From JASHVB01 sp963762885 (lineage in GTDB: Bacteria; Pseudomonadota; Alphaproteobacteria; Acetobacterales; Acetobacteraceae): 64,000 nt of DNA. Below are positions 34,635-42,980 of this stretch, one piece after another (position 1 is the stretch's first letter; the number at the start of each line of letters is the position of its first letter). Below the pieces are notes generated by a model. It ran no database searches, was not told the DNA's origin, and was given only the letters and a program-made list of their open reading frames with translations. The stretch is taken from positions 131,325 through 195,324 of the forward strand of contig CAVXNH010000034.1 of NCBI GenBank assembly GCA_963762885.1. The letters run 5' to 3'. The translations under genes were made by a program, and so were the position numbers.

Positions 34635-36356
34635 TTGAAAGAAATATTTGTTAAATCCGGAGCGTCGCTGATTGCGATGAGCCTCGCTGCTGGGCTGCTG
34701 TTGGGCGGTCAGCCGGCTGCCGCCCAGGATGCGGCAGCGATCCAGGCGATCCAGAAACAGATCCAGCAACTCCAGGCCGAGTTGCGGAAGTTGCAGGCGG
34801 ATGCGGCGAAGCGCGACGCGGCGCTGAAGCAGGCGCAGGAGCAAGCCAGGCAGGCGCAGGAAGACGCAGCCGCCGCCCGTGCGACTGCCGCGGCCCAGCC
34901 GGCGCGCTCGCCCGTGCCGACATTGATCGTTCCCAGCTCGGTCGCGCCGGGATCGTCGGTGGTGACCATCCCACCCAACGACACGGACGCATCCGGCCAG
35001 CCGATCTTCAACCCAAACAAACCAAACGGGAAATTCAGCCTCGGCGGCGTGACGGTCACGCTGGGCGGCTATATCGATCTTACCGGCCTGTACCGGTCGC
35101 GGAACGAAAGCCGCGGCACAGGGAGCTCCTTCGGCGGCATCCCGTTCAACGGGCCGACGCCGCAGGGCGATACCAGCGAGTTCAATATGTCGGCGCAGCA
35201 AACGCGACTGTCGGTGCGCATCGACGGCAAGATCAGCCCGGACTCGACAATCACCGGCTATGTCGAGACTGACTTCAACAACGGCGCCGGTGGCGCCAAT
35301 GAGGTGCAGAGCAACAGCTACACGCCGCGCCTGCGTCAGGCATTCGCTGATTACACCAACGACTCCTGGCAGGCCTACGCTTTGGCCGGCCAGGCCTGGA
35401 GCCTCGCTTCACCGTATAAGAAGGGACTCGACCCGTTCCAGACGTGGCAGCCGCCGACCATCGATACCAGTTACGTGGTGGGTTACGATTACCTGCGCGT
35501 GCCGGTGGTCCGTGCCGTCAAGGGCTTCGGACCGGCGTGGTTCGGCATCGAGATCGACGCTCCGCAGACCGTGTTTGGCGGCAGTTCCGTCGCGCCGGTC
35601 GGCGGTGCCGTGTATACGGCCTACGCGGGGAACGGCGGCCTCAATCCGCAGGCCAACTACAGCCTAAACTCGGTCCCCGACCTCATCGGCAAGGCGGCGG
35701 TGGACACTGATTTCGGCCACTATGAAGTATTCGGACTGTTGCGCCAGTTCCAAGGCCAGGTCTCGTACCGTTCGAACTCTGGGAACACCGTCGGCACGTC
35801 GAACAACAACTATTCCACCGGCGGTGGGATCGGCGGCTCGGCCTTTATTTCGATCATGAAATACGCCGACCTTGAAGGCAGCTTCCTCACCGGCCACGGG
35901 ATCGGCCGCTATGGCGCCGGCGGGATGCCGGATGTGACGTTCGCCGCCGACGCATCGCTCAAGCCGCTGAACGAGACCATGGCCGAGATCGGATTGGTCG
36001 GCCACGTGCTGCCGTCGCTCGACGTTTACGTGTTCGGCGGCATCGACCAGATCGGCAAGAGCTACTTCAGCACCAACGGCGGCTACGGCAACCCGGACTT
36101 CAACAATTCCGGGTGCTACAACCCGAACGCGAGCAGCGGCTCGCCGGCGGGCGCCGGGTGCGCCGGCAACAACTACCAGCTCAGCGAGATCACCGTCGGC
36201 GCCAACTGGAAAATCTGGTCCGGCGCCTACGGTACGGTCCAGACCGGCGTGCAATACGCCTACATCAAGCGCGAGGGTTACGGTGGCGTTGGCGGCGCAC
36301 CGGTAGCCGGTGAAAACATGGTGTTCGCCAACGTGCGGTACATCCCCTTCCCGTAG
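34635..36356 (+). CDS. Outer-membrane porin with N-terminal coiled coil
   Basis: The product is about 573 residues from a TTG at 34635, chosen because it gives a clean signal peptide (KEIFVKSGASLIAMSLAAGLLLGGQPAAAQ); the start is not certain. A coiled coil (IQAIQKQIQQLQAELRKLQADAAKRD, about 34-80) precedes a beta-barrel of alternating aromatic strands: GGYIDLTGLYRSR, RLSVRIDGKI, TGYVETDFNN. It ends in FANVRYIPFP with the C-terminal aromatic usual for BAM substrates. The layout resembles DcaP/trimeric porins for small anionic solutes. The substrate is unknown. Confidence 0.82.
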   Translation: MKEIFVKSGASLIAMSLAAGLLLGGQPAAAQDAAAIQAIQKQIQQLQAELRKLQADAAKRDAALKQAQEQARQAQEDAAAARATAAAQPARSPVPTLIVPSSVAPGSSVVTIPPNDTDASGQPIFNPNKPNGKFSLGGVTVTLGGYIDLTGLYRSRNESRGTGSSFGGIPFNGPTPQGDTSEFNMSAQQTRLSVRIDGKISPDSTITGYVETDFNNGAGGANEVQSNSYTPRLRQAFADYTNDSWQAYALAGQAWSLASPYKKGLDPFQTWQPPTIDTSYVVGYDYLRVPVVRAVKGFGPAWFGIEIDAPQTVFGGSSVAPVGGAVYTAYAGNGGLNPQANYSLNSVPDLIGKAAVDTDFGHYEVFGLLRQFQGQVSYRSNSGNTVGTSNNNYSTGGGIGGSAFISIMKYADLEGSFLTGHGIGRYGAGGMPDVTFAADASLKPLNETMAEIGLVGHVLPSLDVYVFGGIDQIGKSYFSTNGGYGNPDFNNSGCYNPNASSGSPAGAGCAGNNYQLSEITVGANWKIWSGAYGTVQTGVQYAYIKREGYGGVGGAPVAGENMVFANVRYIPFP

Positions 36357-36395
36357 CCGCGGAGCCCAGCCGCGAGCGTGGTCGCGCTTCGCCCG

Positions 36396-37418
36396 TTACC
36401 CGCTCCCCAGCCGGTTCAGCGCATCTACCACCTTGCGGTCGAGCACGATCCCCTCGATCCGCCGGCGTTCCCGTTCGCGGAACGCCCGTTCGGACGGGAT
36501 GCGAATTTCGTCGACCCCGTCCTGCCGCGGCGTCGCCTTGATGCGCGCCACCAGTTCCGCCATCTGCGCCGCAAATGCGCCCGGTCCGAGCAGCACGTCC
36601 GGGTCGATCGCGATGAACAGAAATCCGTAGTCCAGCACGTCGCCGTTCGCCAATGCCGCCCCCGCCAGCAGGCCGAGCGCCTGGACCGCGAATGACAGCC
36701 CGTATCCCTTATGGCCGCCGAACGGCGCCACACCGCCCTGCGCCGCCGCGGCGGCATCGCGCGTCGGGTTGCCATCGGCATCGAAGCCGGTGCCCTCGGG
36801 CAGTTCCTGGCCAAGCCGCGCCATCAACAGAACCTCGCCCCACATCACCGACGCGGTGCCGATGTCGTAGATCACCGGCCCGTCGGCCGACGGAAAACCG
36901 ACGCAGAACGGATTGGTGCCGAGTGCCGGCGCGCGCGCCCCGGGAGGCAGCACGTGCGGCCGCGCGCTGGAGCTGTGGATCGCCACCAGGCCGGCGCGCA
37001 CGATGTGTTCTACGAAATACGCGTTGCGGCCGCTATAGTAGCTGTTGTGCACGCCGACGATGGCGATGCCGCCGGCCTTCGCCTTGGCCACGGCGATCTC
37101 GGCGCCGCGGAAGGCCGCGATGTAGCCGACATTGTTGCCGCCATCGACCAGCGCGGAGACCGGCGTCTCGCGCACGATCTGCACCGGCTGGCGAGGGTGT
37201 TGCGTGCGTGCATCGTCGGCGATGGTCAGGATGCGCGGCAGGCTGGCGAAGCGATAGCCGCACAGCGCGTTGTCGATGAGCTGGTCGGTGACGATCGCGG
37301 CTTCGTCGGCATTGAAGCCGATGCGCTGCAACGCGCCCTCGCCCAGTTCGCGCGCGGCCTCCACGCTGAGGCGCAGCGTATCGGGACCGTCAGCATCGAG
37401 CTGGGCGTTGTGTTGCAT
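36396..37418 (-). CDS. Ldh-family (malate/L-lactate/ureidoglycolate) dehydrogenase
   Basis: The 340-residue protein is of the LDH2/malate dehydrogenase oxidoreductase family, NAD(P)-dependent 2-hydroxy- or imino-acid reductases unrelated to classical LDH. Blocks seen are RFASLPRIL, VDGGNNVGYIAAF, the NPFCVGFPSADGPVIYDIGTASV strand and GGHKGYGLSFAVQALGLLAGA. The start MQHNAQLDADG lies 2 bp after the mscL stop, so the genes are co-transcribed. The substrate is not predictable. Confidence 0.83.
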   Translation of the reverse strand: MQHNAQLDADGPDTLRLSVEAARELGEGALQRIGFNADEAAIVTDQLIDNALCGYRFASLPRILTIADDARTQHPRQPVQIVRETPVSALVDGGNNVGYIAAFRGAEIAVAKAKAGGIAIVGVHNSYYSGRNAYFVEHIVRAGLVAIHSSSARPHVLPPGARAPALGTNPFCVGFPSADGPVIYDIGTASVMWGEVLLMARLGQELPEGTGFDADGNPTRDAAAAAQGGVAPFGGHKGYGLSFAVQALGLLAGAALANGDVLDYGFLFIAIDPDVLLGPGAFAAQMAELVARIKATPRQDGVDEIRIPSERAFRERERRRIEGIVLDRKVVDALNRLGSG

Positions 37419-37420
37419 GG

Positions 37421-37867
37421 TCAGGCGGGACGCACGGGGTCGGGGAGCTTTTCCTTCAGGATGTCGCGGATCTCGGCGAGAATCTCTTCCGGCTTGGGGC
37501 CGGGTTTGGCGTCCTCGCGCACACGGAGTTTGGTCAGTGCTTTCACCACCCAGAACACGGCAAAGGCGACGATGAGGAACTGGATGATGGCGTTGATGAA
37601 CAGACCGAAATTCAGCGTCGGGGCGCCGGCATGCTGGGCCTCGGCCAACGAGTCGTAATGCTGGCCGTTGAGCGCCCAGAACACGTTGGAGAAATCCATG
37701 CCGCCGGTCAGCCGCCCGAGCAGGGGGTTGAACATGTCCTTGACCAGGCTGGAGACGACGCCAGTGAAGGCGGCGCCGATGATGATGCCGACGGCCAGGT
37801 CCACGACGTTGCCGCGCATGATGAAGCTGCGGAACTCGCTGACCCAGCCGGGTGCCTTCAGGTCCAT
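37421..37867 (-). CDS. mscL: Large-conductance mechanosensitive channel
   Basis: The 148-residue inner-membrane channel opens under membrane tension to release osmolytes. The conserved first helix EFRSFIMRGNVVDLAVGIIIGAAFTGVV, the FNPLLGR loop and the second helix INAIIQFLIVAFAVFWVVKAL are present. The cytoplasmic helix ends EEILAEIRDIL. Length is normal for the family. It is followed at 2 bp by the Ldh-family gene. Confidence 0.95.
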   Translation of the reverse strand: MDLKAPGWVSEFRSFIMRGNVVDLAVGIIIGAAFTGVVSSLVKDMFNPLLGRLTGGMDFSNVFWALNGQHYDSLAEAQHAGAPTLNFGLFINAIIQFLIVAFAVFWVVKALTKLRVREDAKPGPKPEEILAEIRDILKEKLPDPVRPA

Positions 37868-38017
37868 TTCCGGTTCTCCTCGTTGCCAGGGTAGACAATA
37901 CGACCGGACGGGTTGGCGGCAAGGCTGTCGGTGGTTGGCCGCCAGGGATCATTTCGGATAAAGATATCGTCAGATCACACAGGACAACGCATGGCGGAAG
38001 ATGGCGAATGAAATCGC

Positions 38018-38325
38018 ATGGGCGGGACGCTCAGCGATGTGACGGCCCAGAAGGAATATGGGGTGACCCACGATTTCATTGTCGAGGGTATCCGAGCCGG
38101 CAAAATCGAATACCGGCAAGCGTCGATATGGGCAATCCGACTCTTAAAATCCTGAGGAGCCAACTTGAACTTTACATCGCGGAACAGCTTGGTGCGGAAC
38201 GTCTGGCGCGCGGGAAGCGCGACGCGGAATTGCGCTCCGTCATCCGTGAGATCGCTGCGACCCGGAAAAAGCTGTCCGCGCTGGAGGCGAGAAAGGCCGA
38301 ACTTGTGCACGCCCTGACGACATAG
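38018..38325 (+). pseudogene. Small conserved hypothetical protein, split by one base
   Basis: The first part (TLSDVTAQKEYGVTHDFIVEGIRAGKIEYR, from the ATG at 38018) and the second (GNPTLKILRSQLELYIAEQLGAERL, ending at 38325) lie in different frames. Adding one base near 38129 joins them as one protein of about 102 residues. This looks like a small helix-rich family of alphaproteobacteria with a charged C-terminal coiled coil (REIAATRKKLSALEARKAEL). The function is unknown. Confidence 0.55.
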
Positions 38326-38407
38326 CGCGACGGACAACACGCGCACCGTACCCGAACCGGCCGGCTGTTCGGGGCTTCGGGTTCGATGACGGCGCCTCCG
38401 ACGCCAT

Positions 38408-38580
38408 AAACCTCTCCCGCTGCGCGGGAGAGGCATGCCCCCGGGCGCTTGACCCGGGGGTCGGCGCGAAGCGCCGGGTGAGGGTGATCGGGTCGGCACG
38501 CTCTAACTACTACGTGCCAACCCGATCACCCTCGCTCTCGATGCTTTGCATCTCGCCCGCTCCTGCTCTCGCGGGAGAAA
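38408..38580. repeat. Paired REP-like inverted repeat (full copy 3, diverged)
   Basis: Two convergent units of the 3514 family, with an insertion-like GC block (ATGCCCCCGGGCGCTTGACC) in the left half. It lies between the small split gene and the minus-strand small membrane gene, that is, between convergent genes. Confidence 0.85.
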
Positions 38581-38585
38581 TTTCT

Positions 38586-38780
38586 TTATGGAGCCTGCAT
38601 GCCTTCGGTGGCGATGGCGCTATAGGCTTCCGGACCACCGGTCCACTCCATCACCGCGAGTATCTGCAAGCCGAAAATCACGCACATCACGGCGACAGCC
38701 ACGAAGTCCTTGCGTAAAGGCCAGGTTGCCCGGCGCCGGCCGGCACGCGTCTGGGACCAGGCCGCTTGCTGCATGGGCAT
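38586..38780 (-). CDS. Small single-TM protein A
   Basis: The 64-residue protein starts at an ATG with GGAGGA eight bases upstream. It has a basic N-terminus (TRAGRRRATWPLRKD), one membrane helix (FVAVAVMCVIFGLQILAVMEW) and an acidic/neutral tail. No family is recognised. It resembles the small protein encoded just upstream at 38822, so the two appear to be paralogues in one operon. Confidence 0.6.
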   Translation of the reverse strand: MPMQQAAWSQTRAGRRRATWPLRKDFVAVAVMCVIFGLQILAVMEWTGGPEAYSAIATEGMQAP

Positions 38781-38821
38781 TTGGTGTCCTCCCGTAACGG
38801 CGGAGCCTGTGGCGGCGGGAT

Positions 38822-38989
38822 TCACCGGAACCACACACTCTTTGTGGGGACCGTGTCGTGTGGCTTGGGATTGCTCTGCATCGCCACCGCAATCTGCAAG
38901 GCGGAGATCAGGCAGATCGTGAGGGCACCCAGGACATCCCGGGTCAATCGCCCGGGTACCGATGCCGTTTGCTGGCCGCACGCGAGCAT
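38822..38989 (-). CDS. Small single-TM protein B
   Basis: The protein is about 55 residues if started at 38989; the start is uncertain because no clear ribosome-binding site is present. The helix DVLGALTICLISALQIAVAM matches the helix of protein A in pattern (a charged D, then C-I/L, then LQI-AVM). It ends 41 bp before the start of protein A, on the same strand. No family is recognised. Confidence 0.45.
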   Translation of the reverse strand: MLACGQQTASVPGRLTRDVLGALTICLISALQIAVAMQSNPKPHDTVPTKSVWFR

Positions 38990-39176
38990 GCGGATGCCTG
39001 AACACGCATTTTCTTCCCCTCCGTGTGGACGCGGCGCCGCAATGTGGTGAGGAGGAACATATCCTGGGCGGGAGAAACCCTGTGTGGGATACATCACACT
39101 CACAGAAATGTTCACCCAACGGCAGAACAGGGGAATCGGCTATCGCGCCCCGTCCACCGTTCAAGGCCGGCCATGA

Positions 39177-39283
39177 CGGGGGTGGGCGGGACGGGGCGGG
39201 ACGGGGGACTGGGGAAGGGGAACTGGGGACTGGGGACGCGGGTGGACGGGACGGGGGACAGGGGACGCGGGACGGGGGGAGGG
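39177..39283. repeat. G-rich low-complexity tract
   Basis: About 107 bp of near-tandem GGGACGGGGGACTGGGGA-like units on the plus strand, with more than ten G-runs of three or more. It could form G-quadruplexes on the plus strand. It ends 10 bp from the ligA stop codon. Confidence 0.75.
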
Positions 39284-39292
39284 TGCCCGGTA

Positions 39293-41372
39293 TCACCCCA
39301 GCCCCGCCAGGTCGCGCCATTCCTGTTCGGTGATCGTCCGCACGCCAAGCTCCGTCGCCTTCCGCGCCTTCGATCCAGCGTCCGCGCCGACCACCACCAG
39401 GTCGGTCTTCTTGGACACGCTGTCGGTCACCTTGGCCCCGAGCATTTCGGCACGCGCCTTCGCCTCCGGCCGCGTCATCGTCTCCATCGAGCCGGTGAAC
39501 ACCACCGTCTTGCCGGTGATCGCGCTGTCCGCATCGGCCACGCGCGCGGCTTCCTCGATCGTGTCGAGCGCCCCGACCAGTTCGTACAGCGTCGCGAGGT
39601 TGCGCGGTTCACCAAAGAAGTCAGCCAATTCCTCGGCGATCGACGGACCGATGCCGACGATGCTGCCGAGTTCCTCACGCGCTTCCGATCCCACCACGGT
39701 TGCCGCCAGCATCTGCGTCCGCCAGTTCGCGAAGCTGCCGTAGTGCCGGGCGAGCAAGCGCGCGTTGGCCTCGCCGATGCGGCGGATGCCGAGCGCGTAG
39801 ATGCAGCGCTCCAGCGGAATGCGCCGGCGCGCCTCGATTGCGCGTGACAGGTTGCGCGCAGACACCTTGCCCCAGCCCTCGCGCTCGGCAATTTCCGCTT
39901 CCCGCGCCGGCAGTTGGAACAGATCGGCGGGGCTGTGCAGCCAACCCTCGTCATAGAATTCCTGGATGGTCTTTTCCCCGAGTTCATCAATGTCGAAGGC
40001 CGGGCGCGAGACGAAATGGATCAGCCGTTCAACTCGCTGTGCGCCGCATATCAGGCCACCGGTGCACCGCCGCACCACTTCGCCGGGAGGACGCACGGCG
40101 TGGCTGCCGCACACCGGACATTTGTCGGGATACACATAGGGCTGCGAGTCCTCCGGCCGGCGTTCCAACACGACCGACAGGATCTGCGGAATCACGTCAC
40201 CGGCGCGTTGCAGCACAACGGTGTCGCCGATGCGCACGTCCTTGCGGGCGATCTCGTCCTCGTTGTGCAAGCTGGCATTCTGCACCAGCACGCCGCCGAC
40301 ATTCACCGGCTCCAGCCGCGCCACCGGTGTCAGCGCGCCGGTGCGCCCCACCTGAATGCGGATGTCCTGCAACACGGTCATCGCCTGCTCAGCCGGGAAC
40401 TTCCAGGCGATCGCCCAGCGCGGCGCTCGTCCAACGAAGCCGAGGCGTCGTTGCAGCGCCAGATCGTCGATCTTGTACACCACGCCATCGATGTCGTAGC
40501 CAAGCCCGGAGCGTTCCGCGGCGATCTTCGCCTGGAAGGCAGCGGCGGCCGCCTCGTCGGGAACACGCTGCGACAGAGGATTGACGTTGAAGCCCCAGTG
40601 TCCCAGACGTTCGAGATACTCCCAATGGGTCGGTGCCACCGCTTCGCTCGCCTCGCCCATTGCGTAGGCGAACAGCGACAGCGGACGCCCGGCGGTGATC
40701 TTCGGATCGAGCTGGCGCAGGCTGCCGGCCGCGGCATTGCGCGGATTGGCGAAGACCTTCTGGCCGGCCGCGGCCTGCGCTTCGTTCATCGCCAGGAAGT
40801 CGGCCTTGGTCATGAACACTTCGCCGCGGATTTCGATCTGCGCCGGCGCGTGGCCGTGCAACTTCGTCGGCACACTCTTCATCGTGCGCAGGTTGGCGGT
40901 GACATCCTCGCCGATGGCGCCGTCGCCGCGCGTCGCGCCGTGCACGAAGCTGCCGTGTTCGTAGGTCAGGTTGATCGACAGGCCGTCGATCTTCGGCTCG
41001 GCCACGAATTCCAATCCCGCGTCCGCCGGCAACCCGAGGAACCGCCGCGCCCGGGCGCAGAATTCGGTGAACTCCTCCGCGTTCATCGCGTTGTCGAGCG
41101 ACAGCATCGGCACGCGGTGGCGCAGCTTGGCAAAGCCGCCCTCCGGCGCGCTGCCGACCCGATTGGATGGCGAGTTCCGGACGGATCAAATGCGGGAAGC
41201 GCGCCTCGATCGCCGCGTTGCGCCGGCGCAGCGCGTCATAATCGGCGTCAGAAATCTCAGGCGCGTCCTGCTCGTGGTAGAGCCGGTCGTGATGCGCGAT
41301 CTCGCGCGCCAGATGCGCGAGCTCGGACGCGGCATCCGGTTCCGTCAGGTCTTCGATGGCGGTCTCAGTCAT
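39293..41372 (-). pseudogene. ligA: NAD-dependent DNA ligase, frameshifted near the 5' end
   Basis: The gene encodes the replicative ligase. The first 71 residues (MTETAIEDLTEPDAASEL..., the Ia domain with HDRLYHEQDAPEISDADYD) are in one frame, and the rest in another. One extra base in a GGG run at 41158-41160 separates them; removing it joins AIQS to VGSAPEGGFAKLRHR. Downstream features are normal: FVAEPKIDGLSINL with the adenylation lysine, TRGDGAIGEDVT, the zinc-finger cysteines CPVCGSHA and CGAQ, HhH repeats and a C-terminal BRCT. Full length would be about 693 residues. Because LigA is essential, a sequence error is likely. Confidence 0.9.
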
Positions 41373-41920
41373 CGGTGCAGCTTAAATCGGTCTTGCGCGG
41401 CGTGGGAGAGGGGGGGGCCTCACTGTCTTGATGGCTGGAAACCACCCCGCCAGCCTGCTCCCGCGGAAGCTTCCCTGACCGTATCCGCGCCGTGGACAGG
41501 TGCAGCTTCAAGATATTTTTTCAGCACGGAGGACGTGCGGAGAGCGCGGTGACCACGGAGAGAGCAAGCGCAGTCCGTCACAAGCGCCGACCCGATCACC
41601 CGGCCGGTCAATGGTTCTTCCGAAAGTACAACGCTTCCTCCGTGCTCACCGTGCTCTCCGCACTTTCTCCGTGCTGAAAATCGGTGATGCGTTAGTGCAC
41701 CGGCGCGGCAGGTCTCGCTTCGGCCCTGCACTGGAAACGGTCATTGACCCGCGGCCAGGCGGGGCGGCGGTCGTGCAGACCGCCGACGTCTATGTCCGCA
41801 GTCACGGCCTCGCGTTTTCCACCGACTATGATGGTGATCTGGGTATCGCGGAGTTCACCGGCGCGGGGTGAATTCGCCACGTAATGGCTCAGTCCTCCGT
41901 CCGGAATGGCAGCCGATAAG
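41373..41920. repeat. Intergenic region with imperfect inverted repeat
   Basis: The arms at 41517-41560 and 41636-41680 (TTTTCAGCACGGAGG... and CTTTCTCCGTGCTGAAAA) are roughly 45 bp inverted copies with mismatches. The rest of the 548-bp gap has short ORFs on both strands (for example ending at 41871), which I cannot support as genes. Confidence 0.6.
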
Positions 41921-42376
41921 TCACTCTTCGATCAGGAACCCGACGGCACGACCGCGGAATTCCGGCACCAGCAGCGTGAGCAGCTTCAACCGCAACGCTT
42001 CGTTGTCGATTTTGTCACCCACAAGGAACTCTACCGCTTCGTTGGCTACCGTGAACAACACGCTGGAGAAAGCCGTGAGCAAAACCTCAGGCCGCATCGC
42101 CTGTAATCCAATCTCCGGGGCTGGGACGACGCTACGCCAGTACTCCGGGTGATAGACAACACCATGAACGATAAGCCAGTCGCTCTGCGATGTGATCAGC
42201 CACCATGCACCAAACGCTTCCGCATTGACTGACCTCATATCAAATTGCAAGAGGTCGCCCGCCATCTTCGCGGCCAACCTCGCGGCCCGCGGTGGATCTC
42301 CAGCATACAGCCGGGGCGCACGCCTGATCGCGTCCATGGCATGGATGACCTGAAGATCGTCGGCCGTATATGCCAT
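41921..42376 (-). CDS. Hypothetical protein with GyrB-like N-terminal segment
   Basis: The 151-residue protein starts MAYTADDLQVIHAMDAIRRAPRLY-AGD, resembling the beginning of the GyrB/ParE ATPase domain (LQVLEGLDAVRKRPGMYIGD type). The ATP-binding motifs do not follow. The rest is helical and leucine-rich with no known motif. It starts 4 bp after the restored stop of the toxin-like gene upstream, with GGAAGGTG as ribosome-binding site, so it may be its antitoxin or immunity partner. This is inference. Confidence 0.55.
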   Translation of the reverse strand: MAYTADDLQVIHAMDAIRRAPRLYAGDPPRAARLAAKMAGDLLQFDMRSVNAEAFGAWWLITSQSDWLIVHGVVYHPEYWRSVVPAPEIGLQAMRPEVLLTAFSSVLFTVANEAVEFLVGDKIDNEALRLKLLTLLVPEFRGRAVGFLIEE

Positions 42377-42380
42377 TGCA

Positions 42381-42954
42381 TCACCTTCCAGGCGGGAACG
42401 GCTTAACACCGATCGAACCATCGCACAGAAGCGCATTGAACTGGCCGAACTGCGGCGGCGCAACCATCAACTGGCTTCCCGGAAACGAGGCTATGGCGGC
42501 GCCCCGCGGCACCGCCCTAACGTCGCTCCCCTGGCAAGCAGCGACTTAACGCAACGGTCGTCATGGCATATCGCAACAGTGTCGCCCCTCTGTTGTGTAG
42601 CGATGCGAAATACATTGCCACGTCAGGGTCGGTCGCCAGATAGAACCCGGGAGCCGACGCCGGATTTGCCCGGTTTGCCAGCGCCGCTTGCAACGACAGC
42701 GGGGTTCCATTGAGCAGCAGCAACGCCGAGGCCGGATCCGTGCCATGATAGAAGAATGTCCGCGGATCGCGCTCTCCGGTGCCATGCGTCTCGTCGGCAA
42801 CCGCGCAACTTCGACTGCGCTGGTAATGGCGCCGCAGGTATCCGGTTCGCCCGACGTCCGTCCTTGCCTGGCCGTTTCCATTGGTCAGAATCGCCGCTGG
42901 CTCCGATACTCGCCCCAATGGCTCCGCGCGATGCTGACCGCAGCCTGGCACCAA
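42381..42954 (-). pseudogene. Putative ADP-ribosyltransferase-fold toxin, frameshifted
   Basis: The central part (TFFYHGTDPASALLLLNG, then APGFYLATDPDVAMYFASLHNRG) resembles the YHGT and GFYLT-type motifs of small ART-fold proteins. As given, the frame stops at 42517. Removing one G from a GGGG run near 42530 gives a family-like end (FPGSQLMVAPPQFGQFNALLCDGSIG) that stops at 42381. The N-terminus has only TTG/GTG starts near 42954 and is uncertain. The downstream gene starts 4 bp after the restored stop. Confidence 0.5.
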
Positions 42955-42980
42955 GCGATTAACTAACGCTTAAGCCGCGA

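Noticed and set aside
39177..39283. A structured RNA or gene in the G-rich tract
   Set aside because: It is low-complexity and has no conserved pattern; noted only as a G-rich repeat.
41500..41880. Short frames on both strands in the gap after ligA
   Set aside because: Neither has a ribosome-binding site or family similarity, and part of the region is an inverted repeat.
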